A DNA stretch of 64,000 nt, taken from contig NZ_CP101125.1 of assembly GCF_024296925.1 (NCBI RefSeq), positions 2,916,501 to 2,980,500 on the forward strand, in the 5' to 3' direction. Both the position numbers and the translations under genes were made by a program. The notes under the pieces are model-generated. The model was not told where the DNA came from. It was given only the letters and a program-made list of their open reading frames with translations, and ran no database searches. Of this stretch, positions 1-8,205 are shown in pieces; within the stretch, counting starts at the first letter, position 1, and every line of letters starts with the position of its first letter. The DNA comes from Pseudomonas nunensis. Its GTDB lineage: Bacteria; Pseudomonadota; Gammaproteobacteria; Pseudomonadales; Pseudomonadaceae.

Positions 1-1124
1 CCTACTCCTTCGTCTGGATGGACCTGCGCGCCGAGCCGGTGGTGCTGACCCTGCCGCCGATTGCGGAAAACCGTTACTACTCGGTGCAACTGATCGACCT
101 CTACACGCAAAACTTTGCCTACCTGGGCACCCGCAGCACCGGCAACAAGGGCGGCACCTACATGATTGCCGGCCCCGACTGGCAGGGCCAGCAACCGGTG
201 AATATCGATCGGTTGGTGCGCAGTGAAAGCAACATCGCCTACGCGTTGTACCGCACGCAGTTGTTCGACAACGCTGACCTCGCCAAGGTCAAGCTGATCC
301 AGAACGCCTATAAGGTGCAGACCCTGAGCCAATACCTCAAGCAACCGGCGCCAGCCGCCGCGCCGAAGGTCGAATGGCCGAAACCCACCGCCGACATGAG
401 CGACACCCCGGATCTGTTCCGCTACCTGAATTTCATGCTCGGTTTCGCGCCGCCCCAGGACGTTGAAAAGGACCTGCTGGCACGCTTCGCCAAGATCGGC
501 ATCGTCGGCCGCCAGCCGTTCAAGCTCACCACCCTTACCGCAGACCAACGCAAGGCGCTGGAGGATGGCATCGCCGATGCCAAGGCCGAGTTTGCCCAGT
601 TCAAGAAAGACAAGGTCGACACGCACCAGATCACCAGCGGTGACTTCTTCGGCACCCGCGATCACCTGAAAGGCAACTACCTGTATCGCTACGCCGGCGC
701 CAACATGGGGATCTTCGGCAACTCCGCCGAAGAGGCGAATTACATCGGCTACTTCGTCGACAACCAGGGCAAACCGGTCAACGGTGCGCGCCACAGCTAC
801 ACCTTGCACTTCAACAAGGACGAACTGCCGCCGGCCGATGCCTTCTGGTCGCTGACGATGTACGACGGTAAGACCAAGTTGCTGGTGGCCAATCACATGA
901 AACGCTACCTGATCAACTCGCGGATGTTGCCCAAGCTCAAACTCGACGCCGACGGTGGGCTGACCCTGTACGTGCAGCATTCGGAGCCCCTGGGCGACAA
1001 GAAACACAACTGGCTACCGGCGCCCCCTGGGCCGTTTTATGCCGTACTGCGGGTCTATCTGCCGAAGCCGGAAATGGTCAGCGGCCAGTGGCAGATCCCG
1101 TTGCTGACGCCGATTGGCCAGTAA
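1..1124 (+). CDS. DUF1254/DUF1214 domain protein, 5' end missing
   Basis: The reading frame is already open at the window edge (first full codon at position 3), so the N-terminus lies outside. The visible part begins within a DUF1254 domain (segment with FVWMDLRAEP and ENRYYSVQLIDLYT) and ends with a DUF1214 domain (LTMYDGKTKLLVANHMKRY). Proteins of this pair are usually exported and of unknown biochemical role. They often sit beside outer-membrane channels, as here: two predicted outer-membrane proteins follow on the same strand with gaps of 39 and 13 nt, so they probably share a transcript. Family assignment is confident; function is unknown. Confidence 0.85.
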   Translation, partial: YSFVWMDLRAEPVVLTLPPIAENRYYSVQLIDLYTQNFAYLGTRSTGNKGGTYMIAGPDWQGQQPVNIDRLVRSESNIAYALYRTQLFDNADLAKVKLIQNAYKVQTLSQYLKQPAPAAAPKVEWPKPTADMSDTPDLFRYLNFMLGFAPPQDVEKDLLARFAKIGIVGRQPFKLTTLTADQRKALEDGIADAKAEFAQFKKDKVDTHQITSGDFFGTRDHLKGNYLYRYAGANMGIFGNSAEEANYIGYFVDNQGKPVNGARHSYTLHFNKDELPPADAFWSLTMYDGKTKLLVANHMKRYLINSRMLPKLKLDADGGLTLYVQHSEPLGDKKHNWLPAPPGPFYAVLRVYLPKPEMVSGQWQIPLLTPIGQ

Positions 1125-1163
1125 GTCGCAAATCGTCATACAGAACTTTGCAGGAGCACAAGC

Positions 1164-2063
1164 ATGCGTTTGAACACATCAAGGATGACGGCACTGACGT
1201 TAGCCATGACCCCACTGCTGAGCCAGGCCGATAACGCCCGGGACTGGCAGAACCTGCCGACCGACCTGAACATGGTGTTCGGCTATTACAACCGCATCGA
1301 CACCAACACGCCGATCGACACCGCGCTGCCGATCGATGGCCTGTCCCTGAACGCTGACCTGTACATCGCCCGTTACGCCCGTTCGTTTGCGGTGGACGGG
1401 CGCAACAGCGCGATCCAGATCCTGCAACCCTACGCCGACATCTCCGCATCGTTCGACAACGCGCAGTTTTTCGACGGCACCAAGCACAACGGCGGCATGG
1501 CCGACACCCAGTTTGTGCTAGTGCACAACCTGTTCGGCGGCCCGGCGCTGACCAAGGAAGAGTTCGCCAACTGGACGCCGGAAACCTTCCTCACCGGCGC
1601 CATCTGGATCACCGCGCCCACCGGGGATTACGACAAGGACCGGATCATCAACATCGGCTCCAACCGCTGGGCGTTCAAACCGGAAATCGCCTTTGGTACG
1701 CCCATTGGCCCGACCTGGCTCGAGTTCAACACCTACGTGTCGATGTACGGCGACAACAACGACTACCACGGTGACGGCAAGCTCGAGCAAAAGCCGCTCT
1801 ACGCCATCGAAACCCACTACAGCTACACCATCAACCGTGCGTTGTGGGCGTCACTCGACGCCACCTATAACCGTGGCGGCGAAACCAAGATCAACGGCGA
1901 TTGGCAGGACAACAAACAGGAAAACGGCCTGTTCGGCGCCAGTGTCGGTTTCATGCTGTCGCCACAGTTCGGCGGGCTGATCGCCTACTCGGACACGGTG
2001 TCGGAGCGTACCGGCTCGCCGGACGTGAACACCTGGACCTTGCGCCTGCAATACGCCTGGTAA
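1164..2063 (+). CDS. Outer-membrane transporter-like protein (phenol MetA-pathway family)
   Basis: The 299-residue product has a short N-terminal signal-like segment ending near residue 22 (LLSQADNA). The rest alternates aromatic and polar residues as in a beta-barrel, and it ends in an aromatic residue (LRLQYAW), typical of outer-membrane proteins. The repeated pattern (FDGTKHNGG, WITAPTGDYD, WAFKPEIAFG) resembles the SphA/Phenol_MetA_deg putative transporter family. AGGAG eight nt before the ATG supports this start. It follows the DUF1254 gene and precedes another exported protein. The substrate is not apparent. Confidence 0.75.
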   Translation: MRLNTSRMTALTLAMTPLLSQADNARDWQNLPTDLNMVFGYYNRIDTNTPIDTALPIDGLSLNADLYIARYARSFAVDGRNSAIQILQPYADISASFDNAQFFDGTKHNGGMADTQFVLVHNLFGGPALTKEEFANWTPETFLTGAIWITAPTGDYDKDRIINIGSNRWAFKPEIAFGTPIGPTWLEFNTYVSMYGDNNDYHGDGKLEQKPLYAIETHYSYTINRALWASLDATYNRGGETKINGDWQDNKQENGLFGASVGFMLSPQFGGLIAYSDTVSERTGSPDVNTWTLRLQYAW

Positions 2064-2076
2064 CGGAGGCTGATCG

Positions 2077-3129
2077 ATGATCACGGCATGGATGCGCACA
2101 AACCTGACCCTCTGCGGGGCGATGCTCAGTGGCATGGCCTGCGCCGCCGGCAACTTGCCGGCCCTCGGCAGCACACCCGCGCAACCGGTCGGCAAGAGCG
2201 ATCCGGAAACCTGTCATCGACTGCAGCAAGACTTCGACATCGACCTGAAAAAAGTCGTGGCCGCCGGCTGCGATCCGTCTACCGAGCAAATCGCCAAGTT
2301 GATGGACAACCCGGTGGGCAATCTGGTGCTGCTGTTCAACCAGTACGACTACACCGCGCTCAAGGGTCCGAACAGCAACGGCACGCGGATGCTCGGCAAA
2401 TACAGCTTTATGCCGACCTTCCCGATTTCCATCGGAGAAGACTGGAACCTGATCAACCGTCTGCCGATCAGCTATGTCAGCGCACCGGTCAACCACAAGG
2501 CCGGCAACCTGATCGGCATGGGTCCGAATGAGTTGCTGCATGATCGCGGCGACTTCACCTCCGTGGTGCAGGACCCGTTCGACCGCACCAGCGGTTTCGG
2601 CGACCTGGCGTATGTCGGGGTGTTCTCGCCCAAGGAGCCGATCCGCTTCGCCGGGGGCGGCAAAATGGTCTGGGGCTTCGGCCCGACCGCGATGTTCCCC
2701 ACCGCCGAATACGACGTGCTCGGCACCGGCAAATACTCTCTCGGCCCGGCGTTCGTCGCCGCGTACCTGGGCGAAGACTGGACCCTCGGCCTGTTCCCGC
2801 AGCACTGGTGGTCGGTGGCGGGCGACAGCAAGCGCAAAGACGTGAGCCTGACCAACATCCAGTATTTCATCCAGCGCACCATCCCCGGCCCGGAGCAATG
2901 GCGGGTCGGCATGACGCCGAACGTCACGGTCAACTGGAAGGCCAAAGGCGGCAACAAAGTCACCTTCCCTATCGGCATCGGCGCCGGCCGGATCTTCAAC
3001 TTCGGCAAGTTGCCGGTGCGGATTTCCGGCGAGATTCAGTACTCGGCGATTCACCCGGAAGACCTGATCAGCAGCCGCTGGAATTTCCGTTTGTCCTTCA
3101 TCCCGGTCATTCCGACCTTTATGTTTTGA
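2077..3129 (+). CDS. Exported outer-membrane-type protein of unknown function
   Basis: The 350-residue product has an N-terminal signal peptide (hydrophobic residues about 8-23, cleavage after ACAA). It then has a soluble-looking segment with paired cysteines (about residues 46 and 66), followed by a glycine- and aromatic-rich region ending in IPTFMF, consistent with a beta-barrel. It resembles bacterial proteins annotated as neuromedin U-like or putative transporters, but I cannot assign a substrate. A strong GGAGG ribosome site lies just upstream and the gene starts 13 nt after the previous stop. It is probably co-transcribed with the MoxR operon that begins 15 nt downstream. Confidence 0.7.
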   Translation: MITAWMRTNLTLCGAMLSGMACAAGNLPALGSTPAQPVGKSDPETCHRLQQDFDIDLKKVVAAGCDPSTEQIAKLMDNPVGNLVLLFNQYDYTALKGPNSNGTRMLGKYSFMPTFPISIGEDWNLINRLPISYVSAPVNHKAGNLIGMGPNELLHDRGDFTSVVQDPFDRTSGFGDLAYVGVFSPKEPIRFAGGGKMVWGFGPTAMFPTAEYDVLGTGKYSLGPAFVAAYLGEDWTLGLFPQHWWSVAGDSKRKDVSLTNIQYFIQRTIPGPEQWRVGMTPNVTVNWKAKGGNKVTFPIGIGAGRIFNFGKLPVRISGEIQYSAIHPEDLISSRWNFRLSFIPVIPTFMF

Positions 3130-3144
3130 GCGAGGGAAACAGCC

Positions 3145-4125
3145 ATGACCGCACTCAGCGACCTAAACGCCCTGCAAGCCAGCATCGCCGAATCCGTACT
3201 CGGCCAGGATCAAGTGATCCGCCAGATCCTGCTCGGTCTGTTGGCCAACGGCCATTTGCTCCTGGAAAGCCTGCCCGGCCTGGCTAAGACCCGCACGGTC
3301 AAGGCTCTGGCCAAGCACCTGGACGCGAAGATGAGCCGCATCCAGTTCACCCCGGACTTGCTGCCGTCGGACATCACCGGCGCCGAGGTGCTGCATCAGG
3401 TCGAAGGCAAGAACGAAATCCGCTTCCAGCCCGGGCCTCTGTTCGGCAACTTGATCCTGGCCGATGAAATCAACCGCGCCCCGGCCAAGGTCCAGGCCGC
3501 GTTGCTCGAAGCCATGGAAGAACGGCAAATCACCGTGGCCGGCAACAGCCATGTGCTGCCGGAACTGTTTATCGTGGTCGCGACCCAGAATCCGATCGAA
3601 CAGGAAGGCACGTACCCGTTGCCGGAAGCGCAGATGGACCGCTTCCTGATGAAAGTTCTGCTGGATTACCCGAGCGCGGAAAACGAAAGCCAGGTGCTGC
3701 GCCTGTTGCGTGAAGAAGAGTTTGCCTTGAGCGCCAAAACCGCCGCAGTGCCAGGTTTCGCGCTGTCCCAGGACGTGATTTTTGCCGCGCGCCGTGAGGT
3801 CAGCGGCATTCATGTGTCCCCAGCCATCGACACGTATTTGATCGACCTGATCAACGCCACGCGCCACCCGGCGGATTACGACGCCGACCTCGGTCGCTGG
3901 ATCGCCATCGGCGCCAGCCCACGGGGCGGCATCGGCCTGGACCGTTGCGCCCGCGCCGACGCGTGGTTGCAAGGGCAGGATTTCGTCTCGCCGGACAACG
4001 TGCGCGCCGTGGTGCATCCGGTGCTGCGCCATCGCCTGCAATTGAGCTACGACGCGGTGGCTGACGGTGTGACAGCGGATCAAGTGCTCGACCGCTTGCT
4101 CGACAAAGTGGCGATTCCTGCATGA
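3145..4125 (+). CDS. MoxR-family AAA+ ATPase
   Basis: The 326-residue product is a cytosolic AAA+ chaperone-like ATPase. Visible motifs are the Walker A (ESLPGLAKT, about residues 40-48), Walker B (LILADEINRA), a sensor-type VVATQNPIEQEGTYPLPEAQMDRF stretch read in two parts, and the C-terminal lid. MoxR ATPases act with VWA-domain partners, probably as metal-dependent chaperones or assembly factors. The downstream DUF58, DUF4381, VWA, VWA-TPR and BatD genes are exactly that set, with the next start overlapping this stop by 4 nt. The cluster is the classical Bat (aerotolerance) arrangement. Confidence 0.93.
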   Translation: MTALSDLNALQASIAESVLGQDQVIRQILLGLLANGHLLLESLPGLAKTRTVKALAKHLDAKMSRIQFTPDLLPSDITGAEVLHQVEGKNEIRFQPGPLFGNLILADEINRAPAKVQAALLEAMEERQITVAGNSHVLPELFIVVATQNPIEQEGTYPLPEAQMDRFLMKVLLDYPSAENESQVLRLLREEEFALSAKTAAVPGFALSQDVIFAARREVSGIHVSPAIDTYLIDLINATRHPADYDADLGRWIAIGASPRGGIGLDRCARADAWLQGQDFVSPDNVRAVVHPVLRHRLQLSYDAVADGVTADQVLDRLLDKVAIPA

Positions 4126-5057
4126 ATGTCGACGGTCTGGTCTATGTCTCTCTGGCGCAGTTGATGGCGCTGGAGTTCAAGGCCCGTGACCTGAGTTTCC
4201 TCGCGCGCCAGCCCCAGGGCAGCATCCTCGCCGGCAACCACGCCTCGCGGTTGCGTGGCCGTGGCTTGAATTTCGATGAGTTGCGCCGCTACCAGCCGGG
4301 GGACGACTTGCGCCATCTGGATTGGCGCGCGTCCCTGCGCACCGGCAAACCGGTGGTGCGCACCTTCACCGAAGAGCGCGACCGCCCGGCGCTGATTCTG
4401 GTCGACCAGCGCATGTCGATGTTCTTCGGCTCGCAGCGCAGCTTCAAATCCGCCGTCGCTGCCGAGCTTGGCGCGTTGGCGGCATGGATAGTGTTCAACG
4501 CCGGCGACCGGGTCGGCGGTTTGGTGTTCAACGACCAACGCATCGACAGCATCGCCCCGCTACGCAGCCGCAAACGCCTTGAAGCGCTGTGCAGCCGTAT
4601 CGCCCAGCAGAATCAGGAACTCAACGCCGGTAACCCGGACGCTGAAGACGAAGACCAACTCGACAAGGTCTTGCAGCATTGCCTGGCAGTGGCCGGGCAC
4701 GATCATTTGATCTGCATCGTCAGCGACTTTGCCGGGGCCGGCGAACGCACCTTGAAACTGATGCGACAACTGGCAGCGCACAACGATGTGATCGCCATGA
4801 AGGTCTTCGACCCGTTGGCCCTGAACCTGCCGAAAAACGGCCGATTGCTGGTGACCCAGGGCCAGTTGCAAGTGGAACTGGCGGTGGAACAGCGTCGGGT
4901 GCATGAGCCATTGGTGGATTTCCTCAGCGGCCGGCTCAAGGACGTCGCCACGCTGCTTCGCCGCAGTCAGGTGCCCCTGATGATGTTCAGCACCGCCACC
5001 GAGGCGCATGAACAATTGCGGGTTGAACTGGGCAAGCTCAGCGGTGGCCGGCGATGA
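4122..5057 (+). CDS. DUF58 domain protein of the Bat operon
   Basis: The 311-residue product contains the DUF58 core (YQPGDDLRHLDWRASLRTGKP at about residues 57-77, read as two blocks) and a degenerate VWA/MIDAS-like strand (LILVDQRMSMF). DUF58 proteins accompany MoxR ATPases and are thought to be their VWA-like partners. It overlaps the MoxR stop by 4 nt and the next gene by 4 nt, indicating translational coupling. No signal peptide or transmembrane segment is seen, so it is probably cytoplasmic. Confidence 0.9.
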   Translation: MNVDGLVYVSLAQLMALEFKARDLSFLARQPQGSILAGNHASRLRGRGLNFDELRRYQPGDDLRHLDWRASLRTGKPVVRTFTEERDRPALILVDQRMSMFFGSQRSFKSAVAAELGALAAWIVFNAGDRVGGLVFNDQRIDSIAPLRSRKRLEALCSRIAQQNQELNAGNPDAEDEDQLDKVLQHCLAVAGHDHLICIVSDFAGAGERTLKLMRQLAAHNDVIAMKVFDPLALNLPKNGRLLVTQGQLQVELAVEQRRVHEPLVDFLSGRLKDVATLLRRSQVPLMMFSTATEAHEQLRVELGKLSGGRR

Positions 5058-5647
5058 ATCAGAACATCCCGAGCATCGAACAACTCAAGGAGTTGGGGTT
5101 GCCCGCGCCGGTCAGCTATGCGCCGCAGACCTGGGGTTGGTGGGGGCTGCTGGGATTGTTGGTGCTCGCGGTGCTGCTGGTGAGTGCGCGCAAGGTGTGG
5201 CAATGGCGGCGGGATCGGTATCGGCGGGAAGCGTTGGTGCGGCTGGCAGAGTTGCAGCGGCGCAGTGATGATTTGAGTGCGTTGCGCGAATTGCCGGAAT
5301 TGCTCAAGCGAGTGGCCATATCCATCCCCATTTCAGGTTGGAAACCCCATCCTGTGGGAGCGGGCTTGCTCGCGAAGGCGCCGGGTCAGTCAACATCAAT
5401 GTTGAATGTAATGGCCCCTTCGCGAGCAAGCCCGCTCCCACAGGGGGTTGGTGCGTTGTCTGGTGAAGAGTGGCAAGCCTTTCTGGAGGCGCACAGCGCG
5501 AAGCCTTTACCCGCAGATTTCAGCCAACACCTCGCCCAACTGGCCTACGCCCCGGACGCCACCCTGCGCGCCCTGCCCACCGAACACCGCCAACAGCTGT
5601 TCGACACCTGCAAACGCTGGGTGGAGCATCATCATGTGGCAGCTTGA
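5054..5647 (+). CDS. DUF4381 membrane protein with a REP doublet translated in frame
   Basis: The 197-residue product has one transmembrane helix (about residues 32-50, GWWGLLGLLVLAVLLV) followed by a basic, Arg-rich cytoplasmic segment, as in DUF4381 proteins of Bat operons. Residues about 100-131 (ending PSRASPLPQG) are the direct translation of a REP doublet at 5351-5445. Normal family sequence resumes afterwards (LSGEEWQAFLEAHS). The insertion adds about 30 residues without breaking the frame. The gene overlaps the next one by 14 nt. Probably still functional, but this is inference. Confidence 0.85.
   Translation: MNQNIPSIEQLKELGLPAPVSYAPQTWGWWGLLGLLVLAVLLVSARKVWQWRRDRYRREALVRLAELQRRSDDLSALRELPELLKRVAISIPISGWKPHPVGAGLLAKAPGQSTSMLNVMAPSRASPLPQGVGALSGEEWQAFLEAHSAKPLPADFSQHLAQLAYAPDATLRALPTEHRQQLFDTCKRWVEHHHVAA
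5351..5445. repeat. REP doublet (REPIN) inside the DUF4381 gene
   Basis: GTGGGAGCGGGCTTGCTCGCGAAG at 5354-5377 (two blocks) is matched by its inverse at 5418-5441, separated by about 40 nt. This is the common Pseudomonas REP pair in head-to-head orientation. REPINs are normally extragenic; this one is intragenic. Confidence 0.93.
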
Positions 5648-6626
5648 TTACCCCTGGCTGTTAGTGCTGCTGCCGTTGCCGTGGTTCGGTTACCGCTATT
5701 TGCCCGCGTATCGCGAGGCCCGCAGCGCGGTGCGCGTACCGTTTTTCAGTGCGATGAGCCGCGCGGTGGGCCAGGCCTCGAGTGCGCCGGGCAGTCGCAG
5801 TAACGTCTGGCAGTTGCTGTTGAATTTGCTGATATGGGCCTTGCTGCTGTTGGCAGCAGCGCGGCCCGTGTTCGTGGAAAAACCCATCGAGCGCCAGCAA
5901 CCGGTGCGCGACCTGATGCTTGCCATCGACATTTCCCAGTCCATGGAAACCACCGATTTCACCGACGCCAACGGCCAGAAGATCAATCGTCTCGCTGCCG
6001 TTAAAGAAGTCGTCCACGGCTTTATCGACAAGCGCAAAGAGGATCGCATGGGCCTGATCGTGTTTGGCAGCGGCGCCTACCCGCAAGCACCGCTGACCCT
6101 CGATCACGCCAGCCTGTCGCTGCTGCTCGACGATACCGGCATCGGCATGGCCGGCCCCAACACCGCGATTGGCGATGCCATCGGCCTGAGCCTGAAACTG
6201 TTGGATCAGGCCCACGAACAAGAGAAAGTGCTGATCCTGCTCACCGACGGCAACGACACCAGCAGTGCCATCACCCCGGACCACGCAGCGGCCATGGCGG
6301 CGGCCAAAGGCGTGGTGATTCACACCATCGGCATCGGCGACCCGACCGCCGAAGGCGAAGCCAAGGTCAACCTGCAAGGCTTGCAGCAAATCGCCAAGGC
6401 CACGGGCGGTAAATTCTTCCGTGCCGAAGATCGCACGGCGCTGGATCAGGTCTACAGCACTCTCGACAAACTCACCCCACATCAGGTGAAAACCCTCAGT
6501 CATCAGCCGAAACGGGATCTGTTCTGGTGGCCGTTGGGCGCTGCAATCGGCTTGCTTGCGCTGTATCACTTGGGCGCCCTGCTCCGTCCGCGCTTGTCGA
6601 TTGCCCGCCAGCGGCAGGAGGCTTGA
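5634..6626 (+). CDS. BatA-like VWA-domain membrane protein
   Basis: Starting at the ATG at 5634 gives 330 residues beginning MWQLDYPWLLVLLPLPW, the usual BatA N-terminus. A longer in-frame start at 5448 would run through the REP and the upstream gene and is rejected. There is an N-terminal transmembrane pair (residues about 5-20 and 58-75), a VWA domain with MIDAS motif DISQS (DxSxS) near residue 99, a second metal-site TDGND block, and a C-terminal transmembrane helix (WWPLGAAIGLLALYHLG). It is a likely inner-membrane partner of the MoxR ATPase, in the middle of the Bat operon. Confidence 0.92.
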   Translation: MWQLDYPWLLVLLPLPWFGYRYLPAYREARSAVRVPFFSAMSRAVGQASSAPGSRSNVWQLLLNLLIWALLLLAAARPVFVEKPIERQQPVRDLMLAIDISQSMETTDFTDANGQKINRLAAVKEVVHGFIDKRKEDRMGLIVFGSGAYPQAPLTLDHASLSLLLDDTGIGMAGPNTAIGDAIGLSLKLLDQAHEQEKVLILLTDGNDTSSAITPDHAAAMAAAKGVVIHTIGIGDPTAEGEAKVNLQGLQQIAKATGGKFFRAEDRTALDQVYSTLDKLTPHQVKTLSHQPKRDLFWWPLGAAIGLLALYHLGALLRPRLSIARQRQEA

Positions 6627-6627
6627 G

Positions 6628-8202
6628 ATGGAGATCAATCTCAGCGACTTCCACTTCCTGCGCCCACTCTGGTTATTGCTCGCATTGTTCGGTGCATTAC
6701 TGCCGTTGCTGTGGCGCCGCAGTCATGACTTGCAACGACGTATGCGCGGCAATATCGCCGAGCACTTGTTGCCGCACCTGTTGATCACGCCACAAGATCA
6801 ACAGCGGCTGCGCCCGGTGCATCTGGTGTGCGCGCTTTTGATCCTCGGCGCGCTCGCCGCTGCGGGACCAACCTGGGAACAGGATCGCCCGGACTTCCTG
6901 GAAAACCGTGCGCCGCTGATCATCGCCATCGACCTCTCGCCATCGATGGACGCCAGCGACGTGCCACCGAGTCGCCTCGAAGCGGCGAAACACAAACTCC
7001 ACGACCTGATCCAGCGTCGTGCCGGTGCTCGCACAGGTTTGATCGCTTATGCCGGCAGCGCGCACCTGGTGTTGCCGCCCACCGATGATCCGGCGTTGCT
7101 CGATACCTTTATCCAGGCGCTGAGCACTGACCTGATCGCTAAATCCGGGAAAAACGTCAGCGCGGTGATCGAGCAAGCCAAGCGCCTGCTGGCCGCCGAG
7201 AAAATCCCGGGCACGCTGTTGCTGATTACCGATGGCGCCGACACCGCGCAACTCAGCGGCCTCGACAAGCAACTCGATGACAGCCAACTGCAAGTACTGA
7301 TCCTCGCCGTGGGCAGTGAAGACGGCGGGATCATCCACGACGCCAACGGCCAGCCGCGCACCGACAGCAACGGCCGCCCGGTGCTCGGCAGTTTCGATCA
7401 AGCCGCGCTGAAGCAACTGGCTTCCGCGCTCGACGCACCGCTGGGCAGCCTGACCCTGAATAACGACGATCTGGACTGGGTCGAGTTGCACGCCCAGCAG
7501 CATTTCCAGAGTGCCAGCGATGAACAACGGGAACTGCACTGGAAAGACGCCGGTTACTGGCTGTGCTGGCCGTTGCTGCTGATCGCGTTCTTCAGCGTGC
7601 GCAAAGGCTGGAGCCTGAACTGGATGGCCGGTGTGCTGTTGGCGCTGGGCATTGGCCTGCAACCGACCACGGCCGAAGCCAACGCCCTGACCGACGCGTT
7701 TTTCACCAGGGATCAGCAAGGTCGCTGGGCCTTCGAGCATGAGCATCTGCCTCAGGCCGCAGCGCTGTTTGTCGACCCGTACTGGAAAGGCATCGCCGCT
7801 TATCACGCGGCCGATTACGACCTGGCGCTGGCAAGTTTTGCGCGACTGGAAACGCCCGAGGCTTATTTCTACCTGGGCAATATTTACGTGAAACGTTTCA
7901 AGTTCGATCAGGCCATCGCGGCGTATACCCAGGCGTTGAAATTGCGCCCGCAGTTCCCTGAAGCCACGGCCAATCTGGCGTTGGCGATTGCCTTGCAGAA
8001 AGACACCGACAGCGCCGAGCAGAACGCGCCGGAGACCAAACCGGACGAGATCAAAATGGACAAGGCCCCGGGCAAAGGCCAGAGCAAAGCGGTGCAGACC
8101 GAGCAAGCAGCGTCGGATGCGTTGTGGTTGCAGAACCTGAGTACATCGCCGGCGAAGTTCTTGAAGCAAAAGTTCAGTTTGCAGGATCAGGTGGGGGGGT
8201 AA
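6628..8202 (+). CDS. BatB/BatC fusion: VWA domain plus TPRs
   Basis: The start at 6628 has AGGAGG upstream and overlaps the previous stop region. The 524-residue product has N-terminal transmembrane helices (about residues 10-30 and 60-80), a VWA domain with MIDAS DLSPS, and a second membrane region (about residues 310-350). TPR repeats follow at about residues 380-460 (FYLGNIYVKRFKFDQAIAAY), and a charged low-complexity tail rich in Lys/Glu/Gln. This is the fused BatB-BatC layout of gammaproteobacterial Bat operons. TPRs face the periplasm in the usual model. BatD follows after 3 nt. Confidence 0.9.
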   Translation: MEINLSDFHFLRPLWLLLALFGALLPLLWRRSHDLQRRMRGNIAEHLLPHLLITPQDQQRLRPVHLVCALLILGALAAAGPTWEQDRPDFLENRAPLIIAIDLSPSMDASDVPPSRLEAAKHKLHDLIQRRAGARTGLIAYAGSAHLVLPPTDDPALLDTFIQALSTDLIAKSGKNVSAVIEQAKRLLAAEKIPGTLLLITDGADTAQLSGLDKQLDDSQLQVLILAVGSEDGGIIHDANGQPRTDSNGRPVLGSFDQAALKQLASALDAPLGSLTLNNDDLDWVELHAQQHFQSASDEQRELHWKDAGYWLCWPLLLIAFFSVRKGWSLNWMAGVLLALGIGLQPTTAEANALTDAFFTRDQQGRWAFEHEHLPQAAALFVDPYWKGIAAYHAADYDLALASFARLETPEAYFYLGNIYVKRFKFDQAIAAYTQALKLRPQFPEATANLALAIALQKDTDSAEQNAPETKPDEIKMDKAPGKGQSKAVQTEQAASDALWLQNLSTSPAKFLKQKFSLQDQVGG

Positions 8203-8205
8203 GCC

